Position numbers and translations under genes: made by a program. A DNA stretch of 64,000 bases from Raphanus sativus (Eukaryota > Streptophyta > Magnoliopsida > Brassicales > Brassicaceae), in assembly GCF_000801105.2 (NCBI RefSeq), contig NC_079513.1:23218273-23282272 (forward strand). The letters run 5' to 3'. Shown piece by piece: positions 47,901 through 60,464 of the stretch (its first letter is position 1; each line of letters starts with the position of its first letter). The notes below the pieces were generated by a model. It was not told where the DNA came from and made no database searches. It was given only the letters and a program-made list of their open reading frames with translations.

Positions 47901-49502
47901 ATTTGGGGATTTTTGACCAAAAGCATACGTACAAAAGATTTGAAGCGCCTCATCGTCAGGTGGAAAATCCACCTGGTAAATCTGGCTAATCTTGTGTGCA
48001 TTCAAAATCTTTTTATCTTGTGTGGTGATGATAATCCGGCTTCCAGGACCGAACCACGTAGTTTCTTTGGCCATTGCATCCAATTGCACCAACTGATCCA
48101 CGTCATCAAGAACGACTAGCACTCTCTTGTCTTTTAACCTGTCTTGTGCAACTCCTAAATGATGAAGCTTGATATCCTCCTGGTTGATTATTTGAGACAA
48201 GAACTCTTTCTGTAACTGCAGTTTCGCACTGTACTCGTCGTAGCAAGGTCTTGGATATCGCACTCTGATGTTCTCCATGAAAACACTAAGTTGGAACTGA
48301 TGAGAGTATTTGCTGAATAAAACTCTGGCGATGGTGCTCTTACCAATTCCAGAAGGACCCCAAATCCCTACCATCTTCACTTCATCAGATGCTAGGTGTA
48401 AAAGCGGTTCCACATTTTCTATATGAGTTCTCATCCCAACCAAACTATCAAAATCACTTGATACCGTGGAATTGATCAGCTCGTTTGAAACATCAGTGGC
48501 TATTTTTTCGATCATGGCTGCTTCATTATCCCTAACAAAAGGATATTAAAGATGAATACATCCGTTAAATACCCATCAAATATGCACCTACTACACATTC
48601 GAATTAGTTGTTGTGGTATACCGTATAATATCTCAAAAATACCACATTTAATGTTTTGTTTTCTAATACCTAATAGGCTAATACACAACCAAAATCCTAA
48701 CTTCCCCAAAATATCACAAACGTCTTTAGAGAAATAAAGGTTCTTAAATACCAAAAAAAAATTGTGTTACAAAAAAAAAAATCCGTGCTAATTAAGTATT
48801 AAATTTATGGTATTTTTGTAAATAATCCTAAATTATAAAAAAAATTATTATTTCTAATATATAGTATTTGATAGATTGACAGACTAAAAGCAAAAGAAAA
48901 AAGAAAAGCATGAACCAGTTGCTTGAATGGTAACCAGCTACCGTGGCCACTTTTGCCAAAGCTTGTCTCCATCTCTCAGTGTCCTCCTTACTTTTACCCG
49001 CACAAGTTTTTCTGAAAACCTTTCCAAAATCTCCTGTGAGCTTCTTAACATCAGACGGATCTACTTTATAGAAAATGGCCATCACAGTTTGACTCAACTC
49101 TTCCCTGCACTTCATTATCTCCACCAACTCGTCAAGACACCATTTGGAAGAAGCATAGTTCCTCGAGATCAAGACTACCGCTATCTTAGATCCTCTAATA
49201 GCCCCTATGAGTTCGGGACCGATGGATTCTCCTCTCTTGATCTTATTATCGTTGAAAGGTGTGATTCCTTTTCTTTGAAATTCTTTCCGAATGTGACTGA
49301 AAAAGTCTCTGCGGACATCCTCCCCCCGGAAGCTTGGAAAGACATGGTGTGTACAATTGTGAGACAAAGTAGTTGGAGTTGATGTAGGAGATAGAGAAGA
49401 AGGATCTATCTTTTTATGGAATCTGAACTTCCCAAAAAGGGTGAAGAAGCTAAAGGCTGCTGCAGCAGCAGCAACAGTGGGAAGGAAAAAAGAAGAGGCC
49501 AT
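44938..49502 (-). CDS. TIR-NBS-LRR disease resistance protein, RPP1/BNT1-like, intact
   Basis: Minus-strand exons 48916-49502, 47424-48531, 47042-47338 and 44938-46866 give 1306 residues in one frame. The layout is: hydrophobic N-terminal segment (about 4-25), TIR (about 50-195, catalytic Glu in WCLDELVEIM), NB-ARC with P-loop GPSGIGKST, VLVVLDDVD, GSRIIITT and GKLPLGL, and MHN in the MHD position. A linker and about fourteen LRRs with strongly repeated CSSLVELPSSIGN units follow, then a C-terminal jelly-roll/Ig-like (C-JID) region. TNLs sense pathogen effectors and signal by TIR NADase activity through EDS1. The N-terminal hydrophobic segment suggests membrane attachment, as reported for RPP1. 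Five T at the site of the other copy's lesion keep QFLVDTRDIF in frame. Confidence 0.92.
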
Positions 49503-49592
49503 TTTGTGTGGTAGTGAGAAGACCAACAAAGCTCTCTAGCAAGATATGTTGAGAAATAATGAAAACTAAGAGGAGTTTAGGTACCTGAAACG

Positions 49593-49613
49593 TTGACTCT
49601 ATCTACATTGACC
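49593..49613 (+). promoter_or_regulatory. Two W-box-like motifs upstream of TNL (arm A')
   Basis: TTGACT at 49593-49598 and TTGACC at 49608-49613 lie about 90-110 bases before the TNL start and are conserved with arm A. They are potential WRKY binding sites. Confidence 0.4.
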
Positions 49614-50142
49614 GAGACCGAGAACGTTGATTTAGTAAAAGAGAGGAAACTTCGTGGAAAACTTGTCACAGGAAAAAATGATCATTTTTCCTTTTACTTT
49701 ATTTAATTTAATTAATGTTTGTCCTACAAAAAAAATCACTTTTTCCCCAAAAATTTCACTATAGGTTCTGTACTGTAGCTGAATGTTAATATATGGCTCC
49801 ACCATTCTTTATGATGTTAAAACTTAAGTCTTTAATCTTATAGGGATCCTATGTAAACTGCACCGTTAGCTCCTGTTCCAAGTAACTCAAAGACTATTGA
49901 ACCCTTTGGCATATAAGTTGGTCAAGATTTTCTTACTCTGTTTCCTAGACCAACATTGTTATGAGTCTTGTGACTAATCTAAAACTCTGTCTAGTGATTT
50001 GTGTTTGTGGTGAATTGAGTTTCAGACTAAGTTTATACAGCTACAAAACGTGTGAACAATCAAGCGACAAGAGGGACTAATTTAGTGACAGCAAGGGCTC
50101 AAGAACAGGAGAAGAAAGAGAGTGAGTGAGATGAAATTTGTT

Positions 50143-51352
50143 TCACTTCAGGATTTTGAAATGAAAAAGCCAAGAAACAATGAACGCAAAGATCACAACG
50201 GCAAGTAAGAAGTTCATAACACGGCGACCGTGCCAGGTTCCTCGTGCCTCTGTCTGAGTTTGTCCTGCAGTTGTTTGTGAATGGGCAGAGGCGTTGCTCT
50301 CTTGGTTTGACTGTTCGCCAGCAACGTTTATAGCCATTGCGCCGCATATCTCACATGTCCTGCTCAGATTCACAGAAACAATATCAGTACAGTCTTTAGA
50401 GAATTTCAACTTCCAAACACACAAGAAGAAAATCGAACTCTAACCGGTTAGTTACTACTGCTTAAGATAATGCAAAGACGTAATGGTTACTAGCAAGAGA
50501 ATCAAACTAAGCAAAATTAGGGACTGCAAGATTCTCAATGCAAAGCAAATCACATAAACATGCTTTAATTGAGACAACACACAATCAGTCCAAATGTGCA
50601 AAATAGGAAGATGAGACACAAATTGAAAACACATGGGAACAAAAATTGAATAATTGGTAGTCACTTAAACTGTAGATTCCATCTTTAGTAGATACAATAC
50701 TTTTGAGAAGATATAGATCTCTACTCTAGTATTCAGACAAGAAAACAAATCAAGGTACATAAAAAACATTTAATTTTGTTTCCTCAATAAGTTTCACACC
50801 TCACTATTTTTCCACATAATCATAAGAATATGTAGAATTTTCTAGAAATAAAAGAGAAAAAATAAAATAAATGAAGTCTTTGAGAATAACTGAGGATACT
50901 TACATGTTTCCTTTAATTTTGAACCAAGTTTCAGCACACTTACTGTGAGCTACACCCAAATCACCTTTACAAGAGCAACCCAATTGCAAAGGCAGCCCAT
51001 AATACTCTTCTTGTTCACCTTCTCTTGCTTCGTTTTCTTCTTCTTGTTCATCAGAACCATCTTCTTCTTCATCTTCTTTGTTAGTCTCCAAAGGCAGATG
51101 ACAGATCCTGCAATCTCTACCTTCTTTCCTCTTCTTCTTTGTCTTTCTCCTCCTCGCCGGCCTCCTCTTACCACCACCAGAATGTAGCTTCTTCACAGGA
51201 GACGTCACACCACCGCTCTCTAAATCGACTTCAGACAAGGAATCCAAGTCGGAGGAGTCGCCGTTGATGCTAATTTCGACGGAGTACGGCGAGTCTCCGC
51301 CTCCGGGAGTCGCCAAATGGTGATGAGGAGATCCAAAAGCAAAAGAAGGCAT
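50143..51352 (-). CDS. RING-CH (MARCH-like) membrane E3 ubiquitin ligase, second copy
   Basis: Exons 50904-51352 and 50359 down to 50143 encode 221 residues. It has the same design as the copy at 20113: basic stretch, CRICHLPLE, CSCKGDLGVAHSKCAETWF, TCEICG, and C-terminal membrane segment FLLAVVIFAFIVSWLF. The acidic loop inside the RING-CH carries an extra eight residues (around EEEDGSDEQEEE), an in-frame indel relative to the other copy. There are a few substitutions elsewhere and no lesion. Both copies should be functional proteins. Confidence 0.85.
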
Positions 51353-51657
51353 GTTTCGTGAAGATTAAAGCAAAGAGGAATAATTTACTTGCAGAGAGAA
51401 AATAAATAACAATTATTACAAAAAAGAAGAAGCTGATTTTGTTTACTTTGGTTTATAATTTACTTGCAGAGAGACAGAAATGTTGGAGAAAGAGAAAGGA
51501 AGAAGCTTCGGACAAAAGATCAGCTTCTGTTGTGCTCTGTTCTTTTAATTATTTCTCTTTTATTTCTTGTCTTCAAAAACAAAATTACTTCTTTTTGTCT
51601 CCCTCAAGTCTGGAAGATATTTATTTCGGTCACCGAGTGCTTTTTAACCATTGTTAG

Positions 51658-52353
51658 TAGGCCTGGGCACGGATCGGATATCCGGGTTTTTGAAGGTATT
51701 TATGATTTGCTTCGAATGTTACGGATATCTAATTTTCCGATTTGCTTTGCTTCGGAAAAATACGGATATTCGGAAAAACGGATATCCGGAAAATAAATAG
51801 ATATTTGCGGATATTTGCGGATACTTACGGGTATCTCATTTGTTTTGATTAATACAAATAATCTTAAAAATTCGATATAAATTTGTTTTGTAAAAAAAAT
51901 TTTGCATGATATAAAAGATAAAAATTAAAAGATATAGTGAATCTACATATTTTGTAAATTTTAAACTTAGTTAACAATTATAATAACACAAAACTTAAGA
52001 AAAAAATTATAATTGTCATAAATGTTTTCTTTTCCTTTTATGTAATACCTTTATTATATAAAATAATAATATGAATAGAATCTATCAAATCATATGTTAG
52101 AATAATAATTATATAATTTTATACATTTAAAACTTTAAATATAATCAAAATATACATGTATTTATATATTGACGGATCGGATCGGATATTCGCTTCCCAA
52201 AATTTTAATATTTGTGATTTGCTTCGATTTCAACGGATATTTAATTTTAATATTTGCTTTGCTTCGGAAGCTTACGGATATTCGGAATTTTCGGATCGAA
52301 TAGCAACGGATAACGAATCGAATCAAATTTCACGGATAAAATGACCACCCCTA
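51658..52353. mobile_element. Non-autonomous hAT-like element, polymorphic
   Basis: The 696-bp insertion begins TAGGCCTGGGCAC and ends with the inverse of TAGGGGTGGTCAT. It is flanked by the 8-bp direct repeat ATTGTTAG (51650-51657, 52354-52361), the hallmark of hAT transposition. Arm A has one ATTGTTAG and no insert at the matching place (about 19805). The body is rich in CGGATAT words and has no transposase frame. Confidence 0.88.
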
Positions 52354-52873
52354 ATTGTTAGATCCCGTGGTACGGATTCATATCTCATGATTCCACTTTG
52401 AATTTCCTCAATTAGTGAATTATCTTTTTCTTTTTCCTTTCAAAGTAAGGTTGAAATTTTTTCATACCAATTAAAATGTATTTTGGTCAAATGAAAAATT
52501 ATATACAAGATGAAGGGCATGGATGAAACTAATCACAGTAGTCACTGTCAGTACCAGTGGCCGTGTCAGCATGTAACTATGTTGGCTAAAGAGGAAACTC
52601 ACCGTTTCTTTAATAGTTGTTCAAAAGAAAACAAAAAGGAAAAATGAAAATTTTCTTACCTTTTTATCGTTATAATATTTAGATTGGAATTGCATATAAC
52701 TGTGAATTCTCCTTTTTAGTTTAGTCTCATATCAATTTTAGACAAAGAAGATTATGGATCATTCCTTACGAAGCTACCGACACATTCAGAGGGGACTATC
52801 AAATAACAAAAGCTGTATCTTCCAAAGGAAAAAGAACAGGAAAATAGAAAAGAAGTACCCACAAATAGACAGA

Positions 52874-53736
52874 TCAGGCAGCTTGTACTTGGGCGGCAGT
52901 TGCAGAGTTTACTGCAGGTGTGGCCTTTGACAGGTTAGGGATATACTTCCAGCAACGTTTGTGAACTCCGCTTATCTTCTTTGGAGCTTCCGCAGCTGGC
53001 AAGCCTGCATTTGCGAAGTATGTAAGTAATATTAGTCACCCTGAAGCTGCAAGTGGACTAAATACAAATGCATCTCATAACTGAGAATCCTCACACACCA
53101 ATGCAACTTTGATTATCTAGTTTCATTAGTGAATACTCTCCTCATACATGAAGAAAACGTTATACATAATAGTAAGTCTTTTCTCCCTATCAATCATAAG
53201 GAAGGAACATAGCATTAGTAAAAAAAACCAAAGCCTAAGAGAAGAGATGATGAAAACAAAAACTCACCATCTTTATGAACAATCCCCCACGCTTTTCCAT
53301 GTCTACCATCCTGCATTTCAATCAAACAAAGAAACATTTTCAAATTCCCCAAATGTTAAACCTTTCAATCACGAAACGAATCCAATTCACCAAATCATGA
53401 GAACCCATAAGATAGAATTCACGGGAGAGGCAATATAGAGCGAAAAGGCGAAACCTTGTAGAGATTGATCTTTGTGATCTCATAAGAGACTCCGCTCCAG
53501 TGAGCTTTAGCCATATGGTATCCGATTCCCCAGTTGGGTAAGAACTGAGCGACCTCGATTAAGTTCTTCTTACTCTTCCTTCGTTTAGCTTTAATCGGAT
53601 CGGAGCTAGGCTTTTCAGCGGCCGGAGATGCCGCCGCCGCCGGCGCTGAGAAGTTTCTCAGGAGGTTGAGCGAGAGTCTGAAAGCGCCGAAGGTTTCGGT
53701 TCTAGAGACGGCTCTGCTCATAAGGCTCGCCGCCAT
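52874..53736 (-). CDS. mS34: Mitochondrial small ribosomal subunit protein mS34, second copy
   Basis: Minus-strand exons 53455-53736, 53268-53310 and 52874-53004 encode 151 residues. It matches the copy at 18428-19296 apart from one alanine fewer in the presequence (APAAAASPAAEK against APAAAAASPATEN) and a few changes such as LPAAEAP for LRAAEAP. Splice sites and reading frame are intact. It acts in the mitoribosome small subunit. Confidence 0.87.
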
Positions 53737-56700
53737 TGTATATCACTCTCTCGTGGGATGTTCCGTCGTCGTTGTTGGCTTCTGGTCGATCGGCGACTGA
53801 GGTTTAGGAGAAGAGAGACAGAACCACGAGTTTTTTTGGTTTATTCACAGACTAAACCATTAATATTCGACAAATTTACAATTGGCCCCTTTACTTATGC
53901 ATTGTGACATATTTCGCTCATATTTTTCAATTGCTAATCAATTATCGATGGGGCTGTTGGTCGATGTGTGTTAGAAATGACATTCAGAGTGTAATTTGTT
54001 TGCTATATATGAGACATGTTTCCTTTTCTTCTTCTTGTAAATCCTATGGTGATCATGAAGTAATATGAACTATCAAAATTGATAAAACTAGCAATGAAGT
54101 AAATGTTAATATTAGTATCCGTATAAACATTACCTATAAAATACCATGCATTATCAATTTATATACCACTCAGGATTCTCTACTATAGGTTTGAGAATTT
54201 TCCAGTCTATTCTATTAATTTTGCTGTATGAACTATTGATAATAGTTTAGTCCAACTTAAAAAAAACAGAGAATCTATATATAATATAACTGCTAATATG
54301 CCAACTGCTTAATATATAACTATCTATTAACGTGTTTGGTATTCTATAATCTCTCATTTGATTCCTATTATATCGGGGTCCATTACTTTTTTTTTTAAAA
54401 AGAAATCTATGTACGAATATGATAGATATATAAATTTTTGTGCACTCTGTTACGGAAAAAAAACTCATCACTTTTTTTTATTTTTTTTGTTCTCAACTCA
54501 TCACCTATGAACTAAAGAAAATGAATAAAAACAACTAAAATAAGTGATAGGCTTTTCGACAACAATATGTATAACAACTTTTTTTTTGAAAAAAAATTAA
54601 CTATGCATCATATATGAAAACAAACACAAATAAAGAGAAAGTATATGAAAACGGATATATTCTATTAATTCACCAGCATGATCAATTGATAAAAAGTTTT
54701 GTCCAACTAATTATTTCCAATAAAAATATAAATTATGTGAAAGAGTTCGTTAAATATATCCGTCCTTTTAAATGTGGATCACAAGTTTAGTTCAACTATT
54801 TGAAAAAAAATTACGGATGCGGGTTATGAGTATTTTATTTGGGATGGGTGCGGGTTGGTGGATTTTGGATCGCACGTACCTTCCGACCCGCAAAGTATTT
54901 AAAAAAAAAAAAGTAAACACTTTTATATAAATATGGGGATTTTAAAAAATAAAAATTAAAAATATATAATTTTATTAAAAATATTTCTTTTATATTTATT
55001 TATAATAATTAAATTAAATAATTTTTATTTTAAAAATATAACTTGCGGATAACCGCAAAATTAACGGGACGGATGCCGGTACAAAATTATTTGTTTGCGC
55101 GTTGTACGGATCAGATCTTTTGACCAAAACAAAATTAAAATCCGCAGGTTGGCAGGTCAGCGGGACCGGTTCGACCCGCAACCCAGCCCTAACCGAATGT
55201 ATACAATCGGATCAATTTTTAAATTACTATTATTTAATAAAATATATTTTGATTAAAATTTATATATAAATATCATTAAAAGAGAAAATAAAAATATAAT
55301 TATAAAGAAAACACAAATATAAAAATTAAATTTAAAACAAAAATATACCCGCCCTTTAAAGGGCGGGTCAAAATCTAATACTTAAAATAAATTTGTAACA
55401 TCCTGGTTTATCATATAATTAAATGTTTAAATGAATTGATTTGGATATGTATATTAATACATCCACTTAGAATTCTCAAATTAAATGTATTTTAATAAGA
55501 ATAGTGGAATGATGTATGACCTCCGAAAAATAATTTACGGTATCGTATGAACAATGCTAAAAGACTAGAAAAGATTTAAGAATCAGTACAAGTATTTAGA
55601 GACTCCACAAATTAATATATTTTCTGTCGTACGAAATAGAGTAAACGGGCATGTGAGATCAATTAGATGACGTTATGTGGTATAGAGTCGAACTCATACA
55701 AATGTGAGCCTTGTGTAGGATTACATATTCATTTTGTGGGAGAATTAAATTGTAACTGTTTATGAAAAAATGTTTAAATTAATTAATTTGGCTATATACA
55801 TCACTAAAATGCTGTTATTTTCGATTATATATCCGTTCAGTATTCTAGGATAAAGCGTGTAATTGAGTCTGTAACAACAGTTTAACAATGGCTGCACGGG
55901 AACAGACTAAATCAAGACTTCATGTATTCATCAATATATTTATAGAGTAAAAAATCTATAAGTTAATAACATTGTGATTATGATATTTTATTAATTTATA
56001 CAGTTATTAATTTACAAAAAATCATTTTTTAGATTTTTGAATATTTTTATTTATAAAATAAGATAATAGTTGATTTTACTGTATATACTTTAATTTAATT
56101 TTGTAAATTCAATTTTCATATTGTTTTATTATATTAATTGGTATATATTTTATGTTTCATAGCATTTAAATATGGTTTTTTAGATATAATTTTACTAGAT
56201 ATTATCAAAATAATTGAATTGCTTAGAAAAAAGAGATAATTTCATTGTAAATATAAAACCAATACTATAATGTTTACTTTGTAGTTATATAAAATGTATA
56301 TATATATATATATAATATAGTATATTAATTATGATTTTAATAGGATTATATATTTACAAAGGAATTTCTAAAAAAAAAAATATTATTTTATTATTTTATC
56401 GATTTATATCATTATTTTAATTGTCTCAACTAATTATTAATTTATAATATTTATAACTTATCGAGTATTAGTTTGTAGAGTTTCAACTGTATTTATACTC
56501 GTAAAAATAAATTATATCCACGTCAAATACACATTTGACATGAAAGAAAACCATGCATGTTAAGTTCAAAAAAGAAAACCATGCATGTAAAATATTGGCG
56601 TAAATGTCCTTTCGCACAATTGTTTTTTATTACGTAAGATGACTGTAATTGTTTTCTCTTTTTTTTTGAGAATGGCATTTAAAGTTGACTGTAATTGTTA

Positions 56701-57009
56701 CGACCGAAGCATACCAAAAACGTTAATTAAACTAGGTCAAAATATAATGCAATGCAGATAGAAAAACGAAATAGAATCTAATTTTATTCTATAATAATAA
56801 AGTAACCAAAGGTTTCAAATTACATATTATGGAAACACAAGGAGTAAAAGCTTATAGGATATGAGAAATCTGATAGCTGCAAGAATTAAATCTGATAGGA
56901 TAATATAGATGCTGGAGAACGTTCACCAGCATTTTTATTTTGTGAGGAAGTTTAGTACTCACATTGATAATTCATAATGGAATGCTTCTTCTCTTTATAT
57001 CCTAAAGCT
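53737..57009. other. AT-rich intergenic DNA (mirror of 15158-18427)
   Basis: No gene seen. It contains the same Helitron remnant as arm A (54274-55378). Confidence 0.5.
54274..55378 (+). mobile_element. Candidate non-autonomous Helitron (mirror copy)
   Basis: It starts TCTATATATAATATAAC after an A and ends with palindrome 55347-55368, then CAAAATCTAA before T. It is shared with arm A at the same place, so it is older than the split between the copies. The 5' limit is uncertain. Confidence 0.45.
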
Positions 57010-57067
57010 CTAATCTTCTTTTTCAATTTTGATTGGGTTACCAAATGGAGAAGAATTCTCAGAAGCT
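57010..57067 (-). pseudogene. Last exon of RING/Q-rich gene, cut by contig end
   Basis: The 58-base exon 5 (ASENSSPFGNPIKIEKED, stop) follows an intact TTGTAG acceptor. It corresponds to 15100-15157 of arm A. Contig 2 ends five bases upstream, so whether this copy carries the RING stop codon is unknown. Labelled partial rather than broken. Confidence 0.8.
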
Positions 57068-57072
57068 CTACA

Positions 57073-57172
57073 NNNNNNNNNNNNNNNNNNNNNNNNNNNN
57101 NNNNNNNNNNNNNNNNNNNNNNNNNNNNNNNNNNNNNNNNNNNNNNNNNNNNNNNNNNNNNNNNNNNNNNNN
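57073..57172. other. Assembly gap of 100 N
   Basis: Exactly 100 N, a placeholder between contig 2 and contig 3. The DNA to its right does not continue the RING/Q-rich gene. Confidence 0.98.
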
Positions 57173-57434
57173 TATAAGTATAATACTATACAATATTACT
57201 ATATTCTATTACAATATATGAAGCTATGTGTTATTTGTTTAGAAAGTTAGATTAGGCCCAACGTAGTTATAAGAATAGTCATATCTTTATGTATGTGTCT
57301 ATGACTTATCTACCTAATGTTATGTTCGTACTAATAAATTTATATGGCCAATGAAAGTATACTGATCAATTTAAAATGAATTGCATAGAGTAATTATAGA
57401 ACGATTAATATTTTTAGTATTCTCTAGTATCTAA
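57173..57434. other. Contig 3 left end, no gene
   Basis: AT-rich sequence without homology to the end of contig 2. Nothing recognisable. Confidence 0.4.
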
Positions 57435-58973
57435 TCTATTAAACTGAAGTACAAACAAGTACTTAGTCCTTAGGTTTTCTAATATTTACAAAGATTGCCA
57501 CTGGAATAAAACACAGTTGTTTTACCTAATAACTAAATGTACGATTTAAATTTGAACCGCTTACCTTTTCTAAATTCGAGACAAAAACGGAGTGAACACC
57601 TAATCTTGTGTGTTTCCATAAAAAAGATATGCATTAACGATATTAACTTACGGAATTCAAATCTATTCCCAAAGGAATATTCTAATTTATATGCCCTATA
57701 ATTCCCATAAATCTAGCAATAATTAAGTAGGATTAATTAAAATGGAACCTCTCCGAACGTTATGACTTAAAAATTTGTTAATTTGCTAATGGACTTCTGA
57801 TTTACTTACTATACATGTTAAGTTGTTAACCATTTTTCAACCAACACGTGAAGGACCATTTTAGCTAACACAACCAATTAAAATATATTGTTTTAAATAT
57901 ATATATATTGAACCAAACTGATTTTTTTTAATAGTCTAATGCTTCAAGCCTTCAATTATAAAGTATCGAATAGTATAAATATATAACACTAGCTTGTTTT
58001 CAAAAATATTAAGGTGAAGTTTTCTCATATAGACATTATCTATCCAACTATACTTAAACAATAAGATTATGAAAAAATTAAGGTTAGTAGCCTCAGATAA
58101 AAATACAAACTTATTTTTGGTCAAAATTTGTCAAAAAATTCATATTATTTTGATCAAAATAACTATTTATTTTCAAAAATGTAATAATGTTTTTTTCCAA
58201 GACAATATATTATAGGCAATTCTTTCATATAGCCATTTTTAAGTTTTTGGTTTTTGTCATATAAAATAGCCCTAAAATAAATGACAAAAATAGCCATTTT
58301 TCGTTTCAAATTTTAATTTTAATTTTTAAATTTTTGATATTTGAAACACACCTCTTAACTCTAAACCATAAGTCTTAGATTAGTTAATCCAAGGGTTATA
58401 AATGCATATTTATTCTTAATAAAATCTCTTTTGGTCATTTTCCCTTTGGGAGGTTATTTTGTGACAAAAACTTAAAAATGACTATCTAAAAAATTTCTCA
58501 ATATTTATATATACTATTCAGGCATACACAATATGGATCAAATAAAAGTAACTTATATAATATATCACTGATCAATTTATCAAAATGTAATACTTGAAAT
58601 ATAAGTTATTAAGATTTATGTTTTAAGTGTGGTATGTTCCTCATTTATTTCCAGTATAATTAAACAAAGAGACATTAAATTTGAAAAAGATAAGAAAACA
58701 TTTGCTATATAAGTATATTTAGAAAAAAAATAATGCATTAGTAAAAAATAAAATATTATTTATTAAACGGATACAATATAAAAATTGTCCGTGTCAGTAA
58801 AAATCATCAAATTTATTTAGATATCATTTTTTATTACTTTAGCATCAACCAAAGATATAAACAACCAACAAAGTTTAGAAATATTTATAATCTATCTATA
58901 AGTTATAACTAAATCACATATATCTATTACAAATAAAATATCACCCGTGCGGACGCACGGGTCAGAAATCTAG
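57435..58973 (+). mobile_element. Candidate non-autonomous Helitron
   Basis: The 3' end is clear: palindrome at 58942-58962 (ACCCGTGC / GCACGGGT), then CAGAAATCTAG ending at 58973 before a T. The best 5' end is TCTATTAAACTGAAGTAC at 57435 after an A, giving about 1.5 kb without coding sequence. Its terminal palindrome differs in sequence from that of Helitron 2, so it is a separate family. Confidence 0.6.
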
Positions 58974-59185
58974 TATATCTTATTTAAATCGACATGTAAT
59001 AAATGAAAAATCATATATGGAATATGGACAAAAAAAGAACTGTATTTAAGGAAATACATCAATGCAAAGTTAGACTATGATACATATTATATATAAAGAA
59101 TGAGACATTTAATTTAAATATATGAGGTCCACCTTTAAAAATCCATCTAAAAAAAATTGTAATGTTTATGTTTTAATAAGATAGA
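58974..59185 (-). mobile_element. Helitron 3, 5' end, inserted beside the Rab pseudogene
   Basis: On the minus strand the Rab-flank homology breaks after AATA, and the sequence TCTATCTTATTAAAACATAA starts at 59185. Contig 2 has the unbroken target AATA-TTTCC at 39689/39690. The element extends left; the Helitron at 57435-58973 may be nested in it. No 3' end was found before the contig edge. Confidence 0.65.
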
Positions 59186-60464
59186 TATTATTTCACTTGA
59201 TAAAAAAATGAAATATTATTTTCACTGTAGTAATAAATATTAGTACTTTGTTTTGGTTGAATATTGTCAAGCATTACTTATTGCATTTTTTTTTTGTTCA
59301 CGGCATTACTTATTGCATTTCTTCATCGTTTTCTGGTAATATATTTGATGAAATGAATTTATGAGTTTATTTGTTTGTTTTCCCCCCTCAAACTAATATC
59401 ATGTAGATGTTGTCCATAAGGGGATTATAGGAAATAAACAAATAAATGAAATGCGCATAAAGGTAAACCAAACTCCACTAAATTTTCTTGTTTTTTACTG
59501 TTTTGAAGTCATCTTACACCTATAAAACTTTGGATAGCTCTATATATTCTAAAAAAGTGTTACATAAATATATCATTGTTCTTAAATTGTCCAAAACATT
59601 CTTAGATAATAATTTTCCTTTTAAAATCGGAATACTACTTATGAAAAACAAATAAGGAGATATACTAACAAGCTTTTGTTCCTTTTTGTTTAGTTCTCAT
59701 TTTTCTGAACACAAACCCCATCAAAGATGGTAAGACGAGTAACTGAAGAGAAGTATTCTACATGCTATTTTTTTTTTTGAAACTGAATTCTACATGCTAT
59801 TGCATCGTTACATTTTATTAGCTAAAAAAATGAAAAGAAAAGAGAGAGAGAAGGCGAGAAGATTAGGCAAAACAAAACAAATTTATAGAAAGCTTTCAGG
59901 AGGTTATTAAGTAGAGCAGCAACGTTAATCGTTGTTCCTTGCCCTGAAATTGAGAAGTTAGCAGCCGCTGCTTCTTGAGCTGCCAAAATTTCTTGCTGAT
60001 GATGTGGTAAATTCATGTTAAAACGGTTTGAAATGCTTTCTCAACATTCTTAGCTTCAAGAGCAGACGTCTCCAAAAAAGAAAGACCTTCTGCCTCTGCT
60101 AGATTCTGACCGTCTACCTCAGCAACCGAGTTCAAGTGATTTAGATAGGATTTGTTACCAGCCATCATGATCACAATGTTGGAATCCGCATGGTCTCTTA
60201 GTTCGCGTAGCCACCTTAATGCATTGTCAAAAGTCTGTCTTTTGGTGATGTCATAGACAAGAAATGCACCTACTGCAGCTCTGTAATAAGCGCTTGTGAT
60301 GACTCTGTACCGCTCTTGCCCTGCAGTGTCCCATATCTGAGCCTTTACAGTCTTTCCTTCAACCTGAATAACCGTAAGACAAACATAAGAAACGCACAAT
60401 AGTATGAGACCATTACATGCTTCATCAATTAACTATGTATCATAACTCTTTTTAATGAAATTAA
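59186..60464 (-). repeat. Arm B' of second inverted duplication (contig 3)
   Basis: Reverse-oriented copy of 38234-39689 (Rab exon 2 and 3' flank). Its right limit is the empty target of Helitron 2 at 60464/60465, after which the Rab intron continues uninterrupted to exon 1. Confidence 0.85.

Larger units (their letters stand above)
43027..57072 (-). repeat. Arm A' of large inverted duplication (contig 2)
   Basis: Reverse-oriented near-identical copy of 15096-28651. It ends at the N gap inside intron 4 of the RING/Q-rich gene. It lacks the Stowaway MITE and Helitron 1 and contains a hAT-like element (51658-52353) absent from arm A. In the TNL LRR exon I count about eleven residue differences in 635. 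Confidence 0.9.
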
